A DNA stretch of 64,000 nucleotides, from NCBI RefSeq assembly GCF_933775445.1, contig NC_065874.1:32124501-32188500 (forward strand), given 5' to 3'. The notes under the pieces are model-generated. The model was not told the origin of the DNA. It worked only from the letters and a program-made list of their open reading frames with translations, and did not search any database. The DNA is from Argentina anserina. Its lineage: Eukaryota > Streptophyta > Magnoliopsida > Rosales > Rosaceae. Every line of letters starts with the position of its first letter. Within the stretch, counting starts at the first letter, position 1. Made by a program: the position numbers and the translations under genes. Shown piece after piece: positions 23,801 through 34,807 of the stretch.

Positions 23801-25183
23801 CTACATCCTTAGACCAAAAGTGACTATCAATTCTTTAGTTGATGCATGTGCAGAGAAACCACGCCTCCTCATTTCATGAAAAAGTTTCATAGCCCATGAT
23901 TTCTCATGGTTATATAACAAACCTCGGATAATGATATTATAGGTCCAACCATTTGGAGGACATCCTTTCCCTCCCATTTCTGTCAGCAGCTTTTCTGCTT
24001 CAGTTACTAAGCGGTGGTAACAGAGTCCATGAATCATTATATTGTATGTTCTCACATCTGGAAGTTGGCCACAACCTGCTTGCATTTCAGAGAACAACTT
24101 TTGAGCTTCTTGGATTCTCCCCGCTTTGCAAAAGCCTTCAATAATAGTGTTATAAGTAACAGTATTGGCTAGTTCCATACGACACATTTCCGTAAAAATC
24201 ATGTTAGCCTGATCAATCTGTTCATCCTCGCAATACCCGTGAATCAATATGCTGCAACTCCAAACATCAACAATGCAGCCCTTGCTAATCATAAGATTAA
24301 AAACCTGTCTTGCCTTATCCATTTGTCTCCGCAAACAATAACCGTGCAGAAGTGAGTTGTAAGTAATCGTGTTAGGCTCAATACCTCTTTGAATCATCAT
24401 ATCAACTGCATTTTCGGCTTTGACAACCATCCCCTCCTTACACAATGTATCAACCAAGACACTGAAGGTGATGACATCTGGAAAAACGCCTTTACTCGAC
24501 ATGTCATTAAGCAACCTTGTAGCTTGTTTCCACTGGCCTACATTGCAAAGTCCGTGAATCAATGAGTTGTAAGTGACAACATTCGGAGCAACACCAGCAT
24601 CAATCATTTCTGCGAAGACTTTCAACGCTTCATCAATGAGTGTATCCATGCAAAAACCCTTGATAAGTGTAGTGAAACTATACACATCAGGCTTAAAATG
24701 ATCTGCCTCCAGTATTTTGATGAAGATTCGGGCAGCATCACGCAGATTATCGTCGAGAACAAAGCCGTGGATGAGAGTGTTGAATGTGATGACAGTTGGT
24801 TCAAGACCCAACTTACAGAACTGTGCCAAGACAGACAAGCTGAAACCCATTTCATGCAGATGTGCATAGCAGTTGATGAGAATAGACAGAGTGTAGTGAT
24901 TAGGAGCGATTCCTACCAGACCCATTTGTCTATTCAAAGAGACGACTGCCGAGCAGTGCTCCAATTTGACGAGTTCAGTCAAGATTTGATTGCAGAGTAT
25001 AATAGGAGGCAGAGGACGTGAGTGGAGCATTTCGTCGAACATGTTCACGGCATCTTCAACACTGCTCACTATGGGACGATGGGTTTCTCTCGAATGAAAC
25101 AGGGCTTTGAAATTGTTGATAGCAAGACAAGAAGAACGCATACCTCTTGTGCTGCAGCTGCGCATCGTCATCATCATCTTCAT
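23801..25183 (-). CDS. P-type PPR protein, RFL-like, 460 aa
   Basis: Single exon, as is usual for the family. From about residue 75 to the end there are some eleven consecutive 35-residue pentatricopeptide motifs with the typical P-class phrases: PDVYSFTTLIKGFC, PNVVTYNSLIHGLC, PDVITFSVLVDTLC, PNTITYNSLLHGYC, PDVRTYNIMIHGLC, PNGWTYNIIIRGLL. There are no E or DYW domains. The style matches the Rf-like subgroup, whose members bind and process organelle transcripts. The Arg/Ser-rich N terminus (MRSCSTRGMRSSC) fits a mitochondrial transit peptide, which is inference. At 460 residues it is shorter than typical RFL proteins (often 550-650), and a decayed repeat lies just behind the stop, so it may be C-terminally shortened. 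The start is the first ATG; the Met at residue 4 or 6 is equally possible. Confidence 0.92.
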   Translation of the reverse strand: MKMMMTMRSCSTRGMRSSCLAINNFKALFHSRETHRPIVSSVEDAVNMFDEMLHSRPLPPIILCNQILTELVKLEHCSAVVSLNRQMGLVGIAPNHYTLSILINCYAHLHEMGFSLSVLAQFCKLGLEPTVITFNTLIHGFVLDDNLRDAARIFIKILEADHFKPDVYSFTTLIKGFCMDTLIDEALKVFAEMIDAGVAPNVVTYNSLIHGLCNVGQWKQATRLLNDMSSKGVFPDVITFSVLVDTLCKEGMVVKAENAVDMMIQRGIEPNTITYNSLLHGYCLRRQMDKARQVFNLMISKGCIVDVWSCSILIHGYCEDEQIDQANMIFTEMCRMELANTVTYNTIIEGFCKAGRIQEAQKLFSEMQAGCGQLPDVRTYNIMIHGLCYHRLVTEAEKLLTEMGGKGCPPNGWTYNIIIRGLLYNHEKSWAMKLFHEMRRRGFSAHASTKELIVTFGLRM

Positions 25184-26010
25184 CTTCAGCTTCGTCTATC
25201 CTCTGCTAATGCACATCATCATCATCTGATAATAGATTTTGTAAACTATATTCCTGAACCAATATTCCACATTCAATGTCGCATTGTCGCATCACTCGCA
25301 TGGTCTTTTTGTTATTGTCAATGACTGAACTTGAGTTCACGTTTGCAGCTTCAGTTCAAAATCTTAGTCTTATGTCTCGGACAAACTCGCTAACATGGCA
25401 CACCGTTAGGTTTTTATGTACTTATTTACAGTAATATGTACTGTAAATATTATCAGTATTATGTACTTATTTACAAGAATGAATTACATGCTACAAATTA
25501 CGATTTGATTTCATCACGAATTCACAGTTAGTATTTTTTTATCACATGATTTTCTTTCTTTTTTCTTTTTTTTTTACGAAGAAGAATCGAAATCACGTAA
25601 ACGTGATTAGTATTTGATGCTTGGGCAACAAGAATGATGGTTAAGAGTTAAGACATTAGAGCTTTGTTGTGTCTTGCATCTTTTCTTTGACAGTGTCAAT
25701 GGTTACTTTTTTGGACGTGTAAATTTGAAAGTCCAATGTTTTAGAGGATTTCTAGATGTTTTGGTCAAGGTTTGCATTTCATGGCTCATTATTGATGTAG
25801 ACAATAAGTGTATCATGTTGAGTCATGAATGGGGTGTTACATTAATGGTATAACATCTCCTGGTTTTTAGAAGTAAAAAAAAAACATAATGTCATTTAAA
25901 TATTCGTAATTATGTAACACAATATAAGAAAACGGAAAACATTTATTGGTTTTGACTGAACTCGTGAATGCATCTATCCATGATCAACAGTATATACATA
26001 CACGAGCAAA
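25184..26010. other. Divergent promoter region between PPR (-) and Cys-rich gene (+)
   Basis: Nothing coding is seen. A TATA-like TATATACATAC lies at about 25991, close before the ATG at 26011. An upstream phrase is shared with the paralogue at 21165. Confidence 0.35.
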
Positions 26011-26475
26011 ATGGAAGATTACCTCGGACATTTATCTAAAGTTAATTATCTTGAATACATCATGGCAATATCTGTCATGGTTGGCTTGGTCTTCGCAGGT
26101 GTAACATTGCTTTTCTCATATGCAGCAGCTCAAATTCCTCATTATGACTATCTTCCTGATCGCATTAGCCCTGCTAAGTCTGAAGATGATGAAGCCTACG
26201 CTCCGGTTACGATCGATTATGGATTTCCACCAGAGAGTTTCGATGAATGTGGAGACAATTTCAATCTAAGTTGTGTTGATGAGATCCTTGACGGTAGGTT
26301 CAAAGTTGGTTCTCCTACTATGAACTGCTGCAATTACCTTGTGCAGATGGGATATGGCTGTCACATTAGGCTAGCGACATTCGCAAACCGAAATAATAGA
26401 CCAAAAGCTTATGCGGCATTGGCTAAGAGTGCGCAGATTTGGCACAAGTGTGCATCAGTTGTTGAAACTAGTTGA
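26011..26475 (+). CDS. ECA1/prolamin-like Cys-rich secreted protein, 154 aa
   Basis: Intronless. Residues 18-40 (MAISVMVGLVFAGVTLLFSY) form a hydrophobic signal peptide ending AAAQ. The ATG at 26062 (residue 18) may therefore be the true start, and the 17 residues before it an unusual extension. The mature part carries six cysteines (DEC, LSC, NCC, GYGC, HKC), including the adjacent pair typical of the prolamin-like domain. It shares GYGCHIRL and AKSAQIWHKC with the gene at 21165, and the two probably arose by local duplication. Secretion is inferred; the biological role is unknown. The acidic, Pro-containing linker between signal peptide and domain differs strongly from the paralogue. Confidence 0.75.
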   Translation: MEDYLGHLSKVNYLEYIMAISVMVGLVFAGVTLLFSYAAAQIPHYDYLPDRISPAKSEDDEAYAPVTIDYGFPPESFDECGDNFNLSCVDEILDGRFKVGSPTMNCCNYLVQMGYGCHIRLATFANRNNRPKAYAALAKSAQIWHKCASVVETS

Positions 26476-27462
26476 TTTGGTGATGATCCTGCTCCTTTAA
26501 AATCTCATTTTGCATTATATCAGTACACCACAGAATTTGGATATTTAGGATTTGTTTGGCTAAAAGCCTAAAATTATTAGCGGCACTTCAACCATAGTTT
26601 GTTTGGTACTACAGCATATGTCTTATCAATCCTTATTAAGCTTTTCAGAAACATGAATAATAGTTTGCTGCTATGTTTAAGTTGTCGATCTGTGTCTGCT
26701 AGCTCAAAACTCTTAAGTATGAGCGAATAGGAGCTAAGAACTATCATAAAATGATTTCATATACAACTACGTTCTAAAAGATAGTGACAGAACAAACAAA
26801 TGCATCGATTCATATTTGAAAACTACCTATATTGTCGACTCTCTCTTTTTATTTATCTAGTAAATAACTCATTTACTACAATGGGTGAGTCGAACTCACT
26901 TCACCGCTTAACTGTACAGTGTACACATGAATTAAACAAGGGAGTCTGATAGGATGGATAATTGTTGAGGATACCTCCAATTGGCACATACGAGATATAT
27001 TTGGGTTGGAAGCGTTCAGAGCAACCCCATATATTCGAAGTGAAAAAGATGTGCACGAAAAGCCCTTCTATACCACACCTTACTGCTCGACGCAAATCAT
27101 GCATTATAAACAGTGCACATGAATCCAAACATTATCAAAACTTCGGGAGTTGGTAGCCTGATACTATATAGACTTAAAATGAATTGAGTAGCCATAATAA
27201 TCTATCTACCCCTCTGGAACAAAAAAATAATGATAATCTATCTACCCCTCATAAAAATGATGCATAAACTTGCATTCTTAGGGTAGTTTCCAAGCCATTA
27301 AAATAAGAGTGAAGTTTATTGCAAACTTTTGAAAGCCATATGAATTGAAGTTCGTAGATTTACACAAGCCACAACATACCAAATTCATCCACTTTTGTCT
27401 CTGGTAATTTTCACATATTCAAAATTACTCAACACATGACGTAAATCGATCTCTACTGTGAA
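26476..27462. other. Convergent intergenic region, nothing recognised
   Basis: AT-rich sequence between the 3' ends of the Cys-rich protein gene and C4H. A short direct repeat, AATCTATCTACCCCTC, occurs at about 27199 and 27236. Confidence 0.3.
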
Positions 27463-30389
27463 TTATGCCCTTGGCTTCATAACTATGGTTGAGTGCTTCA
27501 AGATGTGCAGACTAAACTGTCCACCTTTCTCCGTCGTGTCAAGCTGAGTTTGCCCTGGAGGAGGTAAGAGCTCAAAGTTCTGGACCAAACGTCCCACGGT
27601 AATCCCAAGGATCGGCAATGCCAAAATAATCCCGGGACAACTCCTCCGGCCGACACCGAACGGAAGGTACCTGAAGTCATTGCCATTGGCCTCAACCTTG
27701 GACTCCTCTTCCAAAAACCTCTCGGGCCTAAACTCCTCTGGCTTCTTCCAGTGTGCAGGGTTGTTTGCTAGCCACCAAGCATTCACCAAGATCTTGCTCT
27801 CCGCCGGAATGTCGAAGCCTCCGAGCTTGGCATCATTGAGATTCATGTGTGGGACGAGGAGGGGGATTGCCATGCGCAGCCTTAGGGTCTCCTTCACCAC
27901 GGCTTGAAGGTACGGTAGCTTTTGGAAATCGGGTTCTGTGATTTGAACGCCACGGCCTAGGACATTGTCGAGCTCATCTCTTACCTTCTTTTGGATTTCC
28001 GGGTGGTTCACAAGCTCGGCAATTCCCCACTCGATTGACCATAGTGTAGTTTCAATGGCTGTTCACCAAAAAATGTAACACGTTAGATAATTGTATGAAC
28101 AACTACATTACCTCATTTGTTAACAGATTCAAACAAAAGCATTATATACATATCGATGGATGATAAAGATTTATACGAATATTGCGACCATATATACAAC
28201 ATTTTCAAAGTCATCGTGTTGTTGTTGGTATGTCTATGTGGCGGGGATTGGTAAGAACAAAGCGTGTTTTAAAATGTGTGATTTAGTCATTTTAGTGAAG
28301 AGTATAACTGGTTGCCATGATCACACGGGACCGCAATTGAAAGTTGACGTACAAAATCGAAAAGCTTAGGTTAACCTAATCTTGAAAATGAAACGTATCA
28401 CTATATTTATATATATAAGTGTTGAACTAAAAAAACCTACCTAGTGTATCACATATATAATGTACCTAATTCAAAAGATAGTGCCTTAAGCAGCACAACA
28501 ACTCGACCGAACAAATGCATACTCATGATGATCGATTGATGGCCACTTTGAGCTTTGGCCTTTTCTATCCAGATATCATGATTTTTAATGTAAAATCGAA
28601 AACAAGATGAAAGCAAAATACTTGTTATCCTGAAAATCTGATCGTGCAATTATATTGAATTTGGTCCACACAATAATACCTAGTCATCACCTAATTTATA
28701 GGCTGCAACTTGTATGAAATCTTTAAGGGTAATGTGGGTATGTGACAGTTGATAAATTTGTAATCCGATCATTTTCTCAAAAGGATGAAAAACGTTTTAT
28801 AATACGAAGATATCATTCGGATACACAAATGCATTTGTAACAGCACCCATTAAGTGATTTACAACAAATCACAACTTATATTTTTAGTTAAAAGCAATTA
28901 TCAGTAAGTAACGGGCACATAATTTAGCTGAAATTATGCAGCGATCAATATAAAACCTCTAGTAACATAAGTGCGGCGGACAACTTACCGGCGACGTTAA
29001 TGTTCTCGACGATGTAAAGAACATTGTCCTCGTTGATCTCTCCTTTCTGCTGAGCGTCCAAGATGTGGTCAATGGCACACTTCAACCCTTCATTAGTTGT
29101 GGCTTGTGTGCTTGCAAGTTTCCTGTTAAACAATCAACCAAAAACAATGAAAATCAAATGTTAGACTTTTTCCACGTACTGTTCGCACACACAAAATTAG
29201 AAAAAGTTCCATTACATCAAAACAAAGAAAATTCTTGAGAATAATTTGTGCCATCATATATAGAACAACAAGGAATCTTCAACTCTAGAATTGTTCTTTT
29301 TGATGACATTCTATATTAGAAATTAGATAATGTAGCAATCTGGATATTAAACGACATCTAAGTAAAATAATAAATTATTTCAGGTAGATTAATTTTTAGC
29401 ATAAATACCGCCATACCGCCCCATAGCACTTAATTCATTTAAAAGACGTCATGTGAAAAAACTCGACAAAAAACTGAAAGAGACCATAAACCAAATGAAA
29501 TGGTTCATCTCATCCAGAAAGATTGAATGAATGCACCCAGAAAAAATGGAAATGAAATAAATTTTCTCATAATTACGACGAAAACAATCGAAAAGGTGTC
29601 TTACTTTCTCTCATCGACGAAATAGTCCTTGAAGAGCTTAATCCTCTTCTCCTTCACCTCCTTACAGATCTTCAGGTACCCTCTGAGGAACGGTCGGAGC
29701 ACCGGAATGAAATCACCGTAATTATATTCGAAGCTCTGCGCCAGTCGGCTCCTCTCTCCATTCAAACCCCTCAGTTTCACAAACAGAGGATCCTCCTCGC
29801 TCTCAAATCTCCTGTCGAACATGATCCTATACATGTTGTTGTACATCATCAGCTGCAGCCTTCTTCTCAGCACCATCCCACTGGTGGCGGCCTCGGGGTG
29901 TTTCTTGACGTCCTCCACAACCGCCGCAGCCTCCGCCTCCCATCCGTGGCGGTACTGCTGCACCACCTTGTTGGTGAAGAACGGAACCGTCATTATCCTC
30001 CTCATTTTCCTCCAGTGCTCGCCGTACACGGTGAACACCATGTCCTGTCCTTTCCCGGTGAATATGTCAAACACGACGTTCCTCGTCCGGGAGCCGAACT
30101 CGATTCCCTGAGTGTGGAGCACATCCTTGGCCAGCTCCGGCGACGAGACGACGACAAGGTTGCGCTGCCCCATGCGGAGCATGAACACGTCGCCGAACTT
30201 CTTGGCCATGTCGGTGAGGTTACGGTGGTTGAGGTCATCCCCGACCTGGAGCCAGTTGCCGAACACGGGCACCGGGATGGGACCGGGGGGGAGCTTGAAC
30301 TTCTTGCCACGTACCTTGGAAACCACGATGGCAACGACGACGGCGATGAAGAGACCTATAAGGGTCTTTTCCAATAGTAAGAGATCCAT
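27463..30389 (-). CDS. C4H: trans-Cinnamate 4-monooxygenase (C4H, CYP73A), 504 aa
   Basis: Three exons: 30389-29605, 29122-28989 and 28058-27463. They join to 504 residues, the standard CYP73A length, with the conserved two-intron pattern. The N terminus is a hydrophobic ER anchor (residues 1-24) followed by the Pro-rich hinge [15 protein letters not shown]. Visible P450 signatures are I-helix AAIETTLW, ExxR in KETLRLR, PERF (FRPERF), and the heme loop [10 protein letters not shown] with the cysteine ligand. The enzyme hydroxylates trans-cinnamate to p-coumarate with NADPH and P450 reductase, the second step of the phenylpropanoid pathway, at the ER membrane. The sequence is of the class I type (short anchor [10 protein letters not shown]). 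It is intact; GC content is clearly higher than in neighbouring genes. The upstream region has a TATA box and a MYB-type AC element. Confidence 0.98.
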
Positions 30390-30447
30390 GGCGGGTGTGA
30401 GTGAGGGTTATGGAGGTGTTTTATTTGGTGGTTTATGAGGGGGAGGT

Positions 30448-30453
30448 TTTATA
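30448..30453 (-). promoter_or_regulatory. TATA box of C4H
   Basis: The minus-strand sequence CTATAAAA lies about 60 bp upstream of the C4H start codon, a suitable spacing for a short 5' UTR. Confidence 0.6.
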
Positions 30454-30576
30454 GAGGGTGACGGAAAGCGTTAGGTGAGTTGTGTGTGATTGTGGGGGTG
30501 GGTGGAGCCGTAAACGTGGATTTGACGGCGTTAGGGTGGGGTTGACGGAGTTAAGGGAGGAGTAGGTGAAGGTGAG

Positions 30577-30583
30577 GGTAGGT
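30577..30583 (-). promoter_or_regulatory. AC element (ACCTACC) upstream of C4H
   Basis: ACCTACC on the C4H strand matches the AC element bound by R2R3-MYB regulators of phenylpropanoid and lignin genes. It lies about 190 bp before the ATG, and a partial match (CACCTAC) follows at about 30562. Known C4H promoters carry such elements; function here is inferred. Confidence 0.6.
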
Positions 30584-30599
30584 GAGGAGGGGGATGAGG

Positions 30600-31224
30600 G
30601 ATCGTTTCAACTTTGATAGCGAGGATGGGGGTTTTATATGATGTGGAACCGGGTAGGGTTTTTGTCTGATGTGAATCCAGTGGATTTGTGACACGTAAGC
30701 TCGGTGGCGGTGAGGGGGATGAGGTATGGAGTGTAGTGGTTGCGGTTTTGGGATGGGTTGCGTGGGTGCTTGAGGATAGCATATGATGCTTCTCTGGCCA
30801 CCATATATTATTCATGAATTTTGGAAATAAGGTAGTACGATCGAATATTTTCAAAGAAAATTAATTATTATACTTACAATTTGTGAAAGAGTACACATAG
30901 ATTTTTGCAAGTTGTATCTCTCAGTTTCTTGTATTTAAAAACACCAATAATTTTGTAGTGGGAGACCAATATTAATCAAAATTCTTGATAAGTTTTATTA
31001 TAAGTACAGTACCTTGTAATTATTATTTTTATAACATAAAGTTTAAAGAAACTATACTATAATGGGGTAGTAATTTCGATTTTTTTCAGAATTAAATTGA
31101 GAGAACAAAAGAGTTGATATTGATTCATGAGAATTTGATTCAAGAAAATCGAATCTTGTTAAATAGGTGAGAGCAACACCCATTCCAATTTTTTGTGTTA
31201 AAAAGCTGATAAACAATTTTACCT

Positions 31225-31263
<39 letters not shown>

Positions 31264-34200
31264 GTAAGTCAAAGTACTCCAAATTCATCATGTAAGCATT
31301 AATGATTGAATAAAGGAAACACCATTAGGTTCTTGGTTTAATTAGATTGAGAAATGATATGTTTTGTATACCTAGAGAGGCCTTCACATACAAGAGAGGA
31401 AACTGAAATGCTATGCATACGTTTACCAACAGAAATGGAAACTGAAATTGATAGGCCCTCACATCTAAAACCCATATTCCTTCCCCTCCATTTCGAATTT
31501 ACTATTTCACGGTTGAATTATCGCTTAAACCTTATATAGTTGTCCTAAATAGGCAAGCTAGAAATGAGAAGTCGAATTCCCTACGAATCTATGCCTTTTC
31601 TTCTTAATTATGTTGAATGTTTAGATTATTCATAGTCATTCAAAGCTTGAATAATATCCCTTAAGAGTCAATATATTATTACTTCTGAATTAGTTTGTTT
31701 ATCACATCCTTATAAAGAGTACTAACTTACTACACTACTCACGCTACTGAGACGTATGTACGTACCTTTCGCATACGTACATATAATTATTAAATTACAT
31801 CAACCACTAAAATTGATCTCATACTTTTGCATCTAAGTTCAATAGCAACTGATCGATATAGTTATGCACCCCACTCTCTTAGTCTAATTTGACCAGATTT
31901 ACTCTATCAAATCGTTCTACACTTCTACGACAGCTTGAAAGTTTTCGTATATCTACAGAACAGCAGCTTGGAAGTTGAAATCGTACTGCATGACTATTTC
32001 TACGTAGCAGAAAGTCTAGCTGCGAATGGATAAATTACATTACTGTATTCACAAAAGTCAAATTCATCTAGCTTCTAGTATATTATCATCAGAATCTTCG
32101 GCCGCCGTCGCCGTTAGAGTAACTTTTTGACGGAGTCTATCGTTAAAAACCAGATAAATGTGATCGATTTTTGGGGGTACGTAGTCTTACCTTACAAGCT
32201 CCAAGTCATAACAATTTTACCTTCATTATTAGAAAACACACGTTCTGTATCTGCATATCTACCAGAAAGGTTCCATGCATCACGACCCAACTTCTCTTCT
32301 ATATTTTCTTAATATTGATATCTCACCTTACAACTTAGACTGCCCTAGCTAACTCTATATTATACATATAAACTTACATACATGAATACACCCATCATCA
32401 AGCTAGCGACCTTATCATGAATGGCAAATTGAGATGTATTAACTACATTATCAAGATGACATGATGGATTAAGTTAGGGCTAAGATGTTGGAGTTGACAA
32501 TCACACACGCCAGGCTTGATAGGGACTCATAGGAGAAGATAGAGCAAATATAGGGCCGTGTACTTGTTCGAAATTAATACTGTACTTGTTCGAAATTAAT
32601 ACTGTACTTGCATACACCTTCCTAAAGTTTTTGATTTCATTTAATTTCTAGTTAACTAAGAGTACATCACATGTATACACAATTGAAGGTTAGATAAGAA
32701 GTGGTATTCACGCCATCGATTTAATATTGATCGATCATAAATCGATTTAAATCTATAATGCAAGTATTTTAAACAACTAAATGTTTACTATAGATCAATC
32801 AACCCTATCTCATGTATAGATATCGCTAAGGAAGCTCTATCGCTAATTTCGTCACCCAAATCGGTCTAAAATCCAACTAAAATACGCTCAACTGATCAAC
32901 AAAGGCACATGATCAGTAAGACAATAAGATGTATCTTAAGTGCCTAGTGAATCAAGTACGCATAGAATGAGAAGATTGGTTGGAAATGAGGTACGTATCT
33001 AGGGACCCTTCGATCGATGATTGATTGTTTTAGCTGTTTATTTTTTCCTGTATAAATCGTTGTAAGTTAGAAACAAAGAGAATATTGATATAGCTAGGAA
33101 ATACTATATATTGAAACACACGAAAAGAAGAAGCTGGATGGCTTGGATTGGATTGGATTCGATGGTATACCAATGAACTCACATACATATATCATATCAT
33201 ATATGTGACTGTAAGTGGACCTTTTCCAAACCTAGAGCTAACTAAGCTCTCGATCTCACAGTCTCACCTACCACCATGGAAAGCGACGAGCAGCCGAAAC
33301 CCACAATTCACAATTTAAATACATCCACCACCATGCCACCATGCACCACCACGCCTTGATCCTCCATTCTCACCATCACTCCCCACTTTCCGGTCACCAA
33401 ATCGTCCACGTCACGCTCAGCTCATGCAACCACATCCTCTTCTTTTCTATTTCTCGCTTATTTTTTTCGTGTTTGATCACGACCTGGACAATTGGACGTT
33501 GCTGTACGTATGCTTTGTAATACATACAAGAAAGGGAACCGGGAAACCATCAGATTGCTTTGTCTGCGATTTGTAGATGCCGATGATTGAGGAAGTCCCT
33601 ATCTGATTAGATCAGCTAATACTATAGAGTGATTGAAGAGTACTGCGTCTGCATCACGGGTAGTCTGATACTAGGTAGCTTAGTTATATTTGTCAAGCAT
33701 AGATCGTTTATAGATCTAAGCTCTCGGGGGTTTATTATTTGACATGAGATAGTTTGATGACACTTGTCTTGATCGGAATAAAATCGTTTACATTTTGCCA
33801 ACTCCGGTCCTTCAATGGAAAGTTGCAACTTTGGTATAGAGCGGCATACAAATATTTATAATTGATTGAATAAAATTATCACACTGACAACGATTTTATT
33901 ACACTAAATTACGACATTAACAACAAAATTATGACATTCATTTTACACATTTACATATAATTGAATAAATTACCATCATTACAATAATTTGTTTAAAAAC
34001 TTGTAAAATATTGTAAGTAAAGTAATTACCTATAGTAAAACTATAATTATTTAAATAATTATTCGTTTACGGTTTTACCACAATAACGACAAATTTGTAG
34101 TTATATTTGTAAATGTGGGTACCATATACTGGTGGGTACCTAAGAAAATTTCAAGTTGCATAGTACAATACTAAAACCAAACATTGGCCGGTTAACATTC

Positions 34201-34272
34201 TTCTTGGAATGTTGGAATAAACATTGTAGCCTAATTATGAGAAATTTGTCTATTGCCATAAGTACTTGAATA
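30600..34272. other. Long gene-free stretch upstream of C4H
   Basis: No coding region is supported. It contains a (CT)n run at 31226-31262 and a short tandem copy ACTGTACTTGTTCGAAATTAAT at about 32560-32602. There is also a TA/CATATAT-rich patch near 33180-33210. Open frames here are short and lack family features. Confidence 0.35.
31226..31262. repeat. (CT)n microsatellite
   Basis: About eighteen uninterrupted CT units in intergenic DNA. Confidence 0.9.
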
Positions 34273-34799
34273 TAGGGCTGTTAATCGGTTCCGGTTCCTG
34301 AAAGAACCGTTGGAACCGAACCGTTTAACAGCAGTTCAGTTCGGTTCCTAGAAAAAAAATGAAGTTATACAGTAGAACCGCACCATTTTTAAAACAATTC
34401 GGTTTGGTTCGGTTCTAAAATCTAAAATGTATAGGAATCGTTTGTAACCGTTTTGGGATCGGAACCGTTTGCAAAAGGGAGAAATTGCTTTAAACTAAAG
34501 TACTAGTTATACTCCATTTGGTGGAGGACATAGACTATGCCCTGGTTTGGAATTATCTTATCTCGAATTATCAATCTTCCCCCATTTCTTGTCACCAAAT
34601 ATAAGTATGATATGCTTAAACTAACATCAATCTTGAATTTAAGACAATTTTTTTTGGAACCGGAACCGTCATGGAACCGTTAGGAACCGAACCAAACGGT
34701 TCATATTCTGAAAAATACAAGAACCGAACCGTTTAAATAACACGGTTCGGTTTACAGTTCCACCGATTTTTGGCTATTTTAGAACCGTTTACAGCCCTA
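34273..34799. mobile_element. hAT-type MITE, 527 bp
   Basis: The left end TAGGGCTGTTAATCGGTTC and the right end GAACCGTTTACAGCCCTA are inverted copies with small differences. Both sides carry the identical 8-bp duplication CTTGAATA (34265-34272 and 34800-34807), the hallmark length of hAT elements. The interior is filled with recurring GGTTCGGTTC / GAACCGAACCG phrases in both orientations and has no coding frame. Confidence 0.88.
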
Positions 34800-34807
34800 C
34801 TTGAATA

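Noticed and set aside
29821..30438. Long plus-strand frames opposite C4H exon 1
   Set aside because: They are antisense shadows of the GC-rich C4H coding sequence.
30531..30854. 107-aa Pro/Ser/Thr-rich minus-strand frame upstream of C4H
   Set aside because: It overlaps the C4H promoter with its AC element, has low-complexity composition and no homology cue.
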